A DNA stretch of 58,994 bases from Tenacibaculum sp. L6. GTDB lineage: Bacteria > Bacteroidota > Bacteroidia > Flavobacteriales > Flavobacteriaceae. The position numbers were made by a program, and so were the translations under genes. Positions 17,322 through 24,515 of this stretch are shown piece after piece. Each line of letters begins with the position of its first letter. Position 1 is the first letter of the stretch. The notes under the pieces are model-generated. The model was not told the DNA's origin and made no database searches. It worked only from the letters and a program-made list of their open reading frames with translations. The stretch is taken from the NCBI RefSeq assembly GCF_028823685.1, contig NZ_JAPEHZ010000008.1, positions 1 through 58,994 of the forward strand, in the 5' to 3' direction.

Positions 17322-18377
17322 ATGATACAAACAGATATATTAATTATTGGAGCGGGTCCAACAGGACTATTTACAGTTTTTGAAGCAGGATTATTAAAAC
17401 TACGTTGTCATTTAATTGATGCCTTACCGCAACCAGGTGGGCAGTGTTCAGAAATTTATCCGAAGAAACCTATTTACGATATTCCGGCATATCCAGAGAT
17501 TTTAGCAGGAGATTTAATCAAGAACCTGATGGAGCAAATCAAACAATTTGAACCAGGATTTACCTTAGGAGAACGTGCAGATACTATTGAAAAGCAAGAT
17601 GACGGAACGTTTATCGTAACGACAAATAAGGGAACAAAACATCAAGCACCTGTGGTAGCGATTGCAGGTGGGTTAGGAAGTTTTGAGCCACGTAAACCTA
17701 TCATCCCAAATATTATCGATTTTGAAGATAAAGGAGTGGAGTACATGATTAAAGAACCAGAATTGTATCGTGATAAAGATGTGGTAATCGCTGGAGGAGG
17801 AGACTCTGCTTTAGATTGGTCTATTTTCTTAACAGATGTGGCTAAATCGGTAACCTTAATTCACAGAAGAAACGAATTTAGAGGAGCGTTAGACTCAGTA
17901 GAAAAAGTTCAAGAGTTAAAGAATTTAGGAAAAATCAATTTGATAACGCCTGCTGAGGTAAAAGCAGTGTTAGGGAAAGAGCACGTAACAGGAGTTGTAG
18001 TAGAAGAAACAGGTAAAGAACCATTTATCATTGATACAGATCATTTCATTCCATTATTTGGATTGGCACCAAAGTTAGGACCGATTGCCAATTGGGGATT
18101 AGAAATTGAGAAGAATGCCATTAAAGTAAACAATGCGTTAGATTATCAAACGAATGTTGAAGGTATTTATGCGATTGGTGATGTGAATACTTATCCAGGA
18201 AAATTAAAATTGATTTTATGTGGATTCCACGAAGCAACGTTAATGTGCCAAAGTGCTTATCAGCGTATCCATCCAGATAAAAAATATGTGATGAAATATA
18301 CCACAGTAGGAGGGGTAGACGGTTTTGATGGAACTCGAAAAGAAGCACCAAAAGCAGTAGTAAAAGCGATTCAGTAA
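17322..18377 (+). CDS. Thioredoxin-reductase-like ferredoxin-NADP reductase
   Basis: FAD/NAD(P)-dependent oxidoreductase of the TrxR-like FNR type. The FAD motif IIGAGPTGLF is near the start and the NADP motif IAGGGDSALDW lies mid-protein. The redox CxxC of true thioredoxin reductases is absent from the usual site, which argues for the FNR type. A YAIGDVNTYPGKLKLI block binds FAD near the end. The stop overlaps the following ferredoxin start (TAATG), so it probably passes electrons from NADPH to that ferredoxin and on to sulfite reductase. The partner assignment is inference. Confidence 0.88.
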   Translation: MIQTDILIIGAGPTGLFTVFEAGLLKLRCHLIDALPQPGGQCSEIYPKKPIYDIPAYPEILAGDLIKNLMEQIKQFEPGFTLGERADTIEKQDDGTFIVTTNKGTKHQAPVVAIAGGLGSFEPRKPIIPNIIDFEDKGVEYMIKEPELYRDKDVVIAGGGDSALDWSIFLTDVAKSVTLIHRRNEFRGALDSVEKVQELKNLGKINLITPAEVKAVLGKEHVTGVVVEETGKEPFIIDTDHFIPLFGLAPKLGPIANWGLEIEKNAIKVNNALDYQTNVEGIYAIGDVNTYPGKLKLILCGFHEATLMCQSAYQRIHPDKKYVMKYTTVGGVDGFDGTRKEAPKAVVKAIQ

Positions 18378-18709
18378 TGGAGCAGGATGTTACAATAAAA
18401 ATTACCGATCGAGATGGCGTATTGCACGAGGTAGTTGCTCCGACAGACATGGCAATGAACTTAATGGAGGTGGTTAGATCGTACGAATTAGCTACTGAAG
18501 GAACTATTGGTATTTGTGGTGGAATGGCAATATGTGCCTCTTGTCAGTGTTATGTAAAGTCGAATCATGAATTACCAGAAATGAATGATGATGAAGATGC
18601 AATGCTAGCAGAAGCGTTTCATGTGCAAGAAAATAGCCGATTAGGGTGTCAAATTCATATAACTCCTGAATTAGAAGGATTAGAAGTTGAGTTAGCTCCC
18701 GAAAGTTAA
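18377..18709 (+). CDS. 2Fe-2S ferredoxin, adrenodoxin type
   Basis: 110-aa electron carrier. The cluster ligands Cys47, Cys53, Cys56 and Cys91 have the C-x5-C-x2-C-x34-C spacing of adrenodoxin-like ferredoxins. It is translationally coupled to the reductase gene upstream. It is the likely electron donor to sulfite reductase, more so because the 4Fe-4S ferredoxin of the operon is broken. Confidence 0.92.
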   Translation: MEQDVTIKITDRDGVLHEVVAPTDMAMNLMEVVRSYELATEGTIGICGGMAICASCQCYVKSNHELPEMNDDEDAMLAEAFHVQENSRLGCQIHITPELEGLEVELAPES

Positions 18710-18732
18710 TTATTTTTGTAAAAATTTATCAC

Positions 18733-19476
18733 ATGGGATTCAAGCAGTACGATTTATCATTAAAAGATGATGTAGAAGTTTTTACAAAACAATTATTTTA
18801 TGCCTTGTTTAATGATGTATGCCAAGAAAAAGCAAATCATTTAAAAGAAAAGTTTGAAAAAATTTTAAAGGGTTTAGCTATTGAAAATACTTCGGAAGTA
18901 TGGGCAGCATATCAACAAACGTTTTGTGAAATACGAGAAAAGTTAGATTTAGATGCCAAAGCATTTGAAAAGACAGATCCTGCCTGTAAAAGCTTAGGAG
19001 AAGTGTATTTAGCGTATCCAGGATTCCATGCGATTGCCGTATATCGATTGAGTCATGAATTGTACAAAATGGAAGTTCCGATTTTACCAAGAATGATGAG
19101 CGAATATGCACATGGATTAACAGGAACGGATATTCACCCAGGAGCAACTATTGGCGATTCGTTTTTTATAGATCACGCAACAGGAATTGTGATTGGAGAA
19201 ACCACGATTATTAAAGAAAACGTAAAAATATATCAAGGAGTTACCTTAGGAGGGGTTCAAGTAAAAAAAGAATTAGCATCCACAAAAAGGCATCCAACGA
19301 TTGAAAATAATGTAACCATTTACGCCAATGCAACTATCTTAGGAGGCGATGTAGTGATAGGAAGAGATAGTATAATAGGTGCAAATGTTTGCGTAACCAC
19401 CTCTGTACCCGAAGGATCTATTGTAACCTATGAGTCAGAAAATAAAATAACCACTAGAAAATCCTATGTTAAATAA
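18733..19476 (+). CDS. cysE: Serine O-acetyltransferase
   Basis: Makes O-acetylserine from serine and acetyl-CoA for cysteine synthesis. Left-handed beta-helix hexapeptide repeats run from about residue 133 to 225 (TDIHPGATIGDSFFIDHATGIVIGE in part). The catalytic His-Asp context is FIDHATG. The extended N-terminal helical domain is of the EpsC/CysE type. It follows the ferredoxin by 23 bp and precedes cysM by 19 bp, so it is in the same operon. Confidence 0.94.
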   Translation: MGFKQYDLSLKDDVEVFTKQLFYALFNDVCQEKANHLKEKFEKILKGLAIENTSEVWAAYQQTFCEIREKLDLDAKAFEKTDPACKSLGEVYLAYPGFHAIAVYRLSHELYKMEVPILPRMMSEYAHGLTGTDIHPGATIGDSFFIDHATGIVIGETTIIKENVKIYQGVTLGGVQVKKELASTKRHPTIENNVTIYANATILGGDVVIGRDSIIGANVCVTTSVPEGSIVTYESENKITTRKSYVK

Positions 19477-19495
19477 TGTAGGTATAAAAATCAAC

Positions 19496-20383
19496 ATGAA
19501 AACTAAAACGATAATAGATAGCATAGGAAATACACCACTCATAGAAGTTTCTAACATTTTTCAAAAAGAAGGAGTGAAGTTATTGCTAAAATTAGAAGGA
19601 AACAATCCTGGTGGAAGTGTAAAAGACCGAGCAGCCTTTAATATGATTGCTGAAGCTATCAAAAGGAAAAATATCCGTCCAGGAGATTATTTAGTAGAAG
19701 CAACTAGTGGAAACACAGGAATAGCATTAGCGCTCATGGCTAAAATATTAGGCGTAAATATGGTATTGGTAATGCCTGAAAATTCTACCGAAGAACGTGT
19801 AAAGACTATGCGAGCATACGGAGCTGAGGTTATTTTAACGGATGCAGAAAAAGGTATTGAAGGTTCTAGAGATGTAGCTTTAGAACTACGTTATAAAAAA
19901 GGCTATTTTATGTTGAACCAGTTTGAAAATACCGATAACTGGAAAGCACACTATAAAACCACAGGTCCAGAAATTTGGAACGATACTCAAGGAGAAGTAA
20001 CACATTTTGTATCTGCCATGGGAACTACAGGAACCATCATGGGAGTTTCTACTTATTTAAAAGAACAAAATCCTGAGGTACAAATTATTGGAGCGCAACC
20101 TAAAGACGGAGCAAGAATTCCAGGGATTCGTAAGTGGACACCAGCCTACCAACCAAAATTCTTTAACAAAAGTAAGGTGGATCAGGTGGTTGAACTAGAC
20201 GAAAACGATGCTAAAAACATGACGAGAAGACTAGCACAAGAAGAAGGTGTTTTTGCAGGAATGAGTAGTGGAGGAGCGGTACATGCAGCGTTAGAAATAG
20301 CCCAAACTATTGATAAAGGAGTAATTGTAGCTGTTATTTGCGATAGAGGAGATCGTTATTTATCTTCAGACTTGTTTCAGTAG
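19496..20383 (+). CDS. cysM: Cysteine synthase (O-acetylserine sulfhydrylase)
   Basis: PLP enzyme that joins O-acetylserine and sulfide to give cysteine. The PLP Lys43 lies in GGSVKDRAAF, the substrate loop is TSGNTGIAL and the phosphate loop GTTGTIMG. ATG 19496 gives 295 aa and the family start KTIIDSIGNTPL. An ATG at 19466 would overlap cysE by 11 bp and is less likely. It is the last gene before a strong terminator. CysM rather than CysK is a judgement from length and from QPKDGARIPGIR. Confidence 0.93.
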   Translation: MKTKTIIDSIGNTPLIEVSNIFQKEGVKLLLKLEGNNPGGSVKDRAAFNMIAEAIKRKNIRPGDYLVEATSGNTGIALALMAKILGVNMVLVMPENSTEERVKTMRAYGAEVILTDAEKGIEGSRDVALELRYKKGYFMLNQFENTDNWKAHYKTTGPEIWNDTQGEVTHFVSAMGTTGTIMGVSTYLKEQNPEVQIIGAQPKDGARIPGIRKWTPAYQPKFFNKSKVDQVVELDENDAKNMTRRLAQEEGVFAGMSSGGAVHAALEIAQTIDKGVIVAVICDRGDRYLSSDLFQ

Positions 20384-20403
20384 ATAATCTTATTATAATA
20401 CAG

Positions 20404-20429
20404 AAATTCCCGCTTAGGCGGGAATTTTT
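20404..20429 (+). terminator. Rho-independent terminator after cysM
   Basis: A perfect 10-bp stem AAATTCCCGC/GCGGGAATTT with a TTAG loop is followed by a T run. It ends the sulfur operon. Confidence 0.93.
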
Positions 20430-20472
20430 ATTTAAAAAATAATTTTCTGATAAAGTTATGAATGAACAGTTT

Positions 20473-20760
20473 TTATAGTTTTTGGTTCAAATCTTGTTGC
20501 CCTACGATAGCCATTATTTCGACATTATTTTCTGTTATTTTAAAATAAATACTATCAACTCCACAAACACAACGTCTATATCCTTTTTTTATGTGGTCTA
20601 CCGCTTCAAATGAGAAAGGGCTTTGTGCAATAATATCAAAATACTCAAAAAATGTTTCAAAGTATTTGTCTGCTTGAGTCATTCCAAATTTTTCTATTCC
20701 GTAATGATGAATCCGAATAAGATCAATTTTAGCTTCGTTACTTAATCGGTATTTAGCCAT
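20473..20760 (-). CDS. parE: RelE/ParE-family type II toxin
   Basis: 95-aa toxin-like protein of the ParE/RelE fold. The opening YRLSNEAKIDLIRIHHYGIEKFG and the later GYRRCVCGVDSIYFKI are typical of ParE. It overlaps the antitoxin gene by 8 bp, so they are translationally coupled. ParE proteins usually poison DNA gyrase; the target here is not shown. Confidence 0.9.
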   Translation of the reverse strand: MAKYRLSNEAKIDLIRIHHYGIEKFGMTQADKYFETFFEYFDIIAQSPFSFEAVDHIKKGYRRCVCGVDSIYFKITENNVEIMAIVGQQDLNQKL

Positions 20761-20992
20761 TTAACAAAGACTTAGATAGGGCTAAAATTTCTTCTTTACT
20801 ATCATTTGTAAATCCACTTTGTTCAGCCTTTTCTAGTTTAGTTCGAATCCAGTCAACTTGTACTTGCTGTTTTCTAGCTTGTCTAATTAAGTCATTTATC
20901 AATTCGCTCTTACTCGAATATTCTTTACCGTCTATTTGGGTTTTTAACCATTCATCGTTAGGTTCGGTAAATGATATGCTTTGTCTTGCCAT
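20753..20992 (-). CDS. parD: ParD-like type II antitoxin
   Basis: 79-aa ribbon-helix-helix protein (ARQSISFTEPNDEWL, then EYSSKSELINDLIRQARKQQ), typical of ParD antitoxins. The N terminus binds DNA and the C-terminal helix should wrap the toxin. It precedes parE as in most ParDE modules. Direct repeats just upstream may be its operator. Confidence 0.9.
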   Translation of the reverse strand: MARQSISFTEPNDEWLKTQIDGKEYSSKSELINDLIRQARKQQVQVDWIRTKLEKAEQSGFTNDSKEEILALSKSLLNG

Positions 20993-21017
20993 GATTTTAT
21001 TGTTTGGTGTAAAAATA

Positions 21018-21034
21018 CATCAAATATGCATCAA
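21018..21034. promoter_or_regulatory. CATCAA direct repeats upstream of parD
   Basis: Two CATCAA units (21018-21023, 21029-21034) are spaced 11 bp apart, one helical turn, within 45 bp of the antitoxin start. This would suit a ribbon-helix-helix autoregulator. Confidence 0.35.
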
Positions 21035-21070
21035 TTCCAAATTTTGATAAATAGCTATTCTGCTCGTACA

Positions 21071-21529
21071 CTATTTTTCTGAAATCTCTTTAAGTTTATT
21101 CAACGCTTTATCCCAAGTTTAGTTAAAATAATCAAGGTAGTCGTCTGCTACATCACATTCTATGGTTACTGTGGTGATACCGTTCTGTTCGTGAAATGAA
21201 TAATTTTCTAGTGAACCTGCCCATTTTTCAATCTCAGGACCTTCGGTAATTTCATTTTCACCGTCTAACATCCCGTAATGGCGAATGGAAACAAACTGAA
21301 AAGGAATATTATCTGCAATTTCAGAGACCATTCCACCTTTTTTACCCTCTTTATCTGTTCCTACAAAATAGATTTTACTTCCTTTTTCCCAGCTTCCTTC
21401 ATAGGTTGAGGTCGGATTAAACTCAGCTGTCCATTGCTGGTAAGTTTCAATAGTATTAATACCCAACATGGTGTTGTAAACTTTCTCAGCAGATGCATTG
21501 ATGTCTTTCTTAAATTGTAGCTTTTTCAT
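21071..21529 (-). pseudogene. SRPBCC (AHSA1-like) domain protein with a premature stop near its C terminus
   Basis: Small lipid-binding-fold protein of the SRPBCC superfamily. It opens with MKKLQFKKDINASAEKVYNTML and has the block WEKGSKIYFVG, both typical of this group. The frame stops with TAA at 21119-21121 after DYLDYFN. The same frame continues as TWDKALNKLKEISEK to a TAG at 21071-21073, which is the normal C-terminal helix. One A-to-T change (Lys AAA to TAA) explains it. The 136-aa product lacks the last helix of the fold, which covers the cavity. The ligand is unknown. Confidence 0.8.
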
Positions 21530-21562
21530 GATTCTGTGTACTTGGTTAAAGGTTTAGTTTTC

Positions 21563-21584
21563 GCAAGTAGGCTTGCACTAGCAA
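21563..21584. repeat. 22-nt element shared with the window end (possible cassette junction)
   Basis: GCAAGTAGGCTTGCACTAGCAA matches 58973-58994 at 16 of 22 positions. It lies between the SRPBCC start and the abiV 3' end and is followed by TACGGTG and the GTTAGG end of an inverted repeat. I recall similar strings beside accessory genes in Flavobacteriaceae. Confidence 0.45.
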
Positions 21585-21599
21585 TTAATTTTATACGGT

Positions 21600-21612
21600 G
21601 TTAGGGGCAGTT
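21600..21612. repeat. Left inverted repeat flanking the abiV-like gene
   Basis: GTTAGGGGCAGTT overlaps the stop of the abiV-like gene. Its partner at 22205-22217 is complementary at 12 of 13 positions. Confidence 0.6.
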
Positions 21613-22192
21613 ATTTCGCACTATACTTGGATTTCAATTCTTCTAAAGTACCTTCTTTTCTTAATCGTTCAACCATTTCTTTTGTTTTTATTAATTGAAT
21701 ATCCGCTAATAGTTTCATATCCTCAACGTTATCTGTTGTAATAGAGTCAATTGGTTTTATAAAGTCATTATTAATATAAGATAAGTAAATACTTCTGTTT
21801 TTCAGATTATTAAATTCATTCACTCTACCTTTAAGGTTGTCGTGCATTTGTGTCAATTTCTGCGTAAGTTCAGTATTATTATCAAGAACAGAGTTATAAG
21901 TGGATTCCGCAAACATTTTGAAAACAGATTCATCTAATTTTTTAATATGTTGCTCGAACCCAAGAGATTTTAAATATTTATAATTCAAATCTTTTTTTTC
22001 AATATCTTTCATTAGGTATTGAAAAAGGACTTTTACTAACATAAAAAATCGTCCACCTTCTTCAAATGAAAAATGATAAAATGTATACGACCTTTTAGTT
22101 TTTCCATTTTTATATAATATTTCCGCATCTTCATATAGTTCAGATGCATTTTCATAAGTTAGAAATATTGCGTTATAAATTTTTTCAAGCAT
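21611..22192 (-). CDS. AbiV-family (abortive infection) protein
   Basis: 193-aa helical protein that resembles the AbiV family. The pattern is an N-terminal N-A-x-L-x-x-D-A helix (ENASELYEDAEILYKNGK), then YTFYHFSFEEGGRFFMLVKVL, where AbiV proteins have an EE-G-K-like motif. Lactococcal AbiV blocks late phage translation by binding a phage protein; whether this one is a defence protein is unknown. It stands alone, between 13-bp inverted repeats and next to a toxin-antitoxin pair, which suggests an acquired cassette. It could also be another HEPN-like protein. Confidence 0.6.
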   Translation of the reverse strand: MLEKIYNAIFLTYENASELYEDAEILYKNGKTKRSYTFYHFSFEEGGRFFMLVKVLFQYLMKDIEKKDLNYKYLKSLGFEQHIKKLDESVFKMFAESTYNSVLDNNTELTQKLTQMHDNLKGRVNEFNNLKNRSIYLSYINNDFIKPIDSITTDNVEDMKLLADIQLIKTKEMVERLRKEGTLEELKSKYSAK

Positions 22193-22204
22193 AAAGTTTG
22201 TTTT

Positions 22205-22217
22205 AATTGCCCCTAAC
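22205..22217. repeat. Right inverted repeat flanking the abiV-like gene
   Basis: AATTGCCCCTAAC, partner of 21600-21612, lies 13 bp before the gene start. The rest of the gap up to 22536 is AT-rich and I see no gene or clear promoter in it. Confidence 0.6.
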
Positions 22218-22536
22218 TCATTATAAAAAACTAAAACTTCTTTTATCCGTGTATTAAAATGTGATAAGTAGAGTTTTTAGCAATTTTATTTTTCTTGTTT
22301 CAAGTCTTCAATATAAAACAAAATAAAAATTCGCACAATAACAGATGATCATATTATTAAGTCTTAGATATAGTAATTAATTATTAAACAAACTAGTAGA
22401 CAATGTTTTTGTATTCTAACACCACTTTCCATAGTTGTTAAAAGAATGGTAAATCATTTAAGAATAAATACAAAAGTCTTAGTTAGATGAATCATTGGCA
22501 TACATGTTGAAAAGCTCTAGGAAAATTATTTTTATT

Positions 22537-23040
22537 ATGAGAGCATTTTCAAGGCAAATCAACAAATTATTTTTAATAACATTCTTAACTATTACTTCTA
22601 TGGCAGTAGGACAAACATCTTTAAAGAAAGTGGATTTATCAATATACCCTAAACCAGAGAAAGGATTTAAACAAATGGTTATAGAAGTTCCTCATTCAGC
22701 TAATGATAGTAACAAAAAAATAGAATTTGTTATTGGAAAGTGGATGGAAGTAGATACTTGTAATAAGCACGGACTTGTAGGAAGTATAGAGAAAAAGGAT
22801 CTTAAAGGATGGGGATATTCGTACTATGATTTTACTACCGATGGCGGAGTTATATCTACTCGAATGGCTTGTTTTGAAAATAGTACAGTTAGAAAGTTTG
22901 TTACGAGTCAACCAAAAACAGTAAGGTATAACGGGAAATTACCAATTGTTATTTATGTACCAGAAGGTTACGAGGTTCAATTTAAGATCTTCAAGGCAGA
23001 AGATGATGTGTATCACGCTAGTGAGGTAAAACAGAAATAA
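22537..23040 (+). CDS. eco: Ecotin-family periplasmic serine protease inhibitor
   Basis: Secreted inhibitor of trypsin-fold proteases. ATG 22537 gives a signal peptide (residues 1 to about 25, basic start, hydrophobic LFLITFLTITSMAV, cleavage near GQT). Ecotin landmarks follow: YPKPEKGFKQ, VIGKWMEVD, GWGYSYYDF, ISTRMAC, KFVT and RYNGKLPIVIYVPE. Cys75 and Cys112 fit the conserved disulfide. The P1 residue aligned with Met84 of E. coli ecotin is Arg109, which would favour trypsin-like enzymes. Mature length equals E. coli ecotin. An ATG at 22495 would spoil the signal peptide and is rejected. The gene is monocistronic with a terminator. Confidence 0.9.
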   Translation: MRAFSRQINKLFLITFLTITSMAVGQTSLKKVDLSIYPKPEKGFKQMVIEVPHSANDSNKKIEFVIGKWMEVDTCNKHGLVGSIEKKDLKGWGYSYYDFTTDGGVISTRMACFENSTVRKFVTSQPKTVRYNGKLPIVIYVPEGYEVQFKIFKAEDDVYHASEVKQK

Positions 23041-23076
23041 ATTTAAAGTGCTGTGGTTTATCACAGCTTTATATAA

Positions 23077-23113
23077 GAAAAGCAGCAAATACTATTTGCT
23101 GCTTTTCTTTTTT
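23077..23113 (+). terminator. Terminator after ecotin
   Basis: A perfect 14-bp inverted repeat (23077-23090 with 23094-23107) with a 3-nt loop, followed by T residues. Confidence 0.92.
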
Positions 23114-23154
23114 ATAGAATTAATACACTACTTTTTTCTTTTATCTATTTTAAT

Positions 23155-23186
23155 TTTGTTAACTAAAAAATAATACTATAACTTTG
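23155..23186 (+). promoter_or_regulatory. Promoter of the metH riboswitch transcript
   Basis: TTTG (23155-23158), a 20-bp spacer and TAACTTTG (23179-23186) fit the flavobacterial consensus. The riboswitch starts 23 bp downstream. Confidence 0.65.
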
Positions 23187-23208
23187 TTCCGTTCATTAAC
23201 GTATTGAT

Positions 23209-23309
23209 GTTATCAAGAAAGGTGGAGGGAATAGACCCTTTGAAACCTTAGCAACCCTTTGTGCAAACAAAGAAGGTGCTACATTCTACTGCATTTGCAG
23301 AGAGATAAC
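23209..23309 (+). promoter_or_regulatory. SAM-I (S-box) riboswitch upstream of metH
   Basis: The P1 arms are GTTATC (23209-23214) and GATAAC (23304-23309). The core is nearly identical to the copy before metY (AAAGGTGGAGGGA, GACCC, TTAGCAACCC, AAGGTGCTACATTCTAC). P4 differs (CTGCATTTGCAG). No strong terminator hairpin lies between it and the metH start at 23362, so control of translation start is possible. Confidence 0.93.
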
Positions 23310-23361
23310 GAAAAGAATTTTCTTTCCTCTTTTCCTGATAACAACACACTAAATATCAGGA

Positions 23362-24390
23362 ATGTCAAACATTTATCAAGAAATACAAAAACGAATCCTT
23401 GTGCTCGATGGCGCTATGGGAACCATGCTTCAGGAATATAAATTTTCGGAAGAAGATTTTCGTGGAGAACGTTTTAAAGACTACCCAACACCATTACAAG
23501 GAAACAACGATTTGTTGTCCATCACGCAACCCGAAGCCGTAAAAGAAGTACACAGAAAGTACTTTGCGGCAGGGGCAGACATTGTAGAAACCAATACTTT
23601 TTCAGGAACTACTATTGCCATGGCAGATTACCAAATGGAAGAGTTGGTTTACGAGTTAAATTACGAATCTGCTAAGATAGCCAAAGAAGTAGCAGAGGAG
23701 TTCACTGCAAAAGAACCACACAAACCTCGTTTTGTAGCAGGTTCTATCGGACCTACAAACCGTACGGCAAGTATGTCTCCTGATGTAAACGACCCAGGGT
23801 ACAGAGCGGTAACTTTCGACGAGTTACGCACTGCTTATAAACAACAAGTAGAAGCCTTAATAGATGGAGGCTCGGATATATTGTTAGTAGAAACTGTATT
23901 TGATACTCTAAACGCCAAAGCTGCTTTATTTGCCATTGAAGAGGTAAAAGCTGAGCGAAATATAGAAATTCCTATCATGGTTTCAGGTACAATTACCGAT
24001 GCTTCAGGTAGAACGTTATCAGGACAAACAGCCGAGGCGTTTTTGATTTCGATTTCTCATATTCCGTTGTTATCCGTAGGATTTAATTGCGCTTTAGGAG
24101 CCAATTTATTACAACCACACTTAGAGGCGATTGCTTCTAAAACTGACTTTGCCATTTCTGCACATCCAAATGCTGGATTACCGAATGCCTTTGGAGAGTA
24201 TGATGAAACACCAGAAGAAACTGCTAATCAGATAGAAGAATATTTAAAGAAAAACTTAATCAATATTATAGGAGGGTGCTGTGGTACCACACCTAAGCAT
24301 ATTTCGGCTATTGCAGCAGTAGCAGCGAAGTACAAACCACGAAATGCCCAACCCTCAGTCCCTTCCCAAAGGGAAGGGAAGTTAAGTTAG
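23362..24390 (+). CDS. metH: Methionine synthase, homocysteine-binding (BHMT-like) module
   Basis: First part of a split cobalamin-dependent methionine synthase. It is a zinc-dependent homocysteine methyltransferase barrel: [12 protein letters not shown] at the start, VGFNCALGA and [10 protein letters not shown] hold the three zinc cysteines. The last 13 or so residues ([13 protein letters not shown]) are encoded by a dispersed hairpin repeat and are not conserved. The rest of MetH follows as a separate frame. An S-box riboswitch controls the pair. Confidence 0.94.
   Translation: MSNIYQEIQKRILVLDGAMGTMLQEYKFSEEDFRGERFKDYPTPLQGNNDLLSITQPEAVKEVHRKYFAAGADIVETNTFSGTTIAMADYQMEELVYELNYESAKIAKEVAEEFTAKEPHKPRFVAGSIGPTNRTASMSPDVNDPGYRAVTFDELRTAYKQQVEALIDGGSDILLVETVFDTLNAKAALFAIEEVKAERNIEIPIMVSGTITDASGRTLSGQTAEAFLISISHIPLLSVGFNCALGANLLQPHLEAIASKTDFAISAHPNAGLPNAFGEYDETPEETANQIEEYLKKNLINIIGGCCGTTPKHISAIAAVAAKYKPRNAQPSVPSQREGKLS
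24360..24378. repeat. Hairpin repeat at the end of the first metH gene
   Basis: CCCTTCCC/GGGAAGGG with an AAA loop. This is the type of GC-rich dispersed repeat common in flavobacterial gaps, here translated as the C terminus of the first module. Confidence 0.6.
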
Positions 24391-24474
24391 TGATGATTAA
24401 GAATGGTGTATTTCATAAAAAAACAGTAAAGATAGAGATGAGTGATAGAGATATAAAAAATACTACAACAAAAG

Positions 24475-24495
24475 CCTCTTCCCTTTTGGGAGAGG
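24475..24495. repeat. Hairpin repeat before the second metH gene
   Basis: CCTCTTCCC-TTTT-GGGAGAGG pairs with one bulge and resembles the repeat at 24360-24378. It is followed by TTGGAGAGGGGC. Confidence 0.55.
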
Positions 24496-24515
24496 TTGGA
24501 GAGGGGCAGAGATAC

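Noticed and set aside
20473..22217. Defence island
   Set aside because: ParDE and an AbiV-like gene alone are not enough. No restriction, CRISPR, CBASS, retron or phage genes are nearby.
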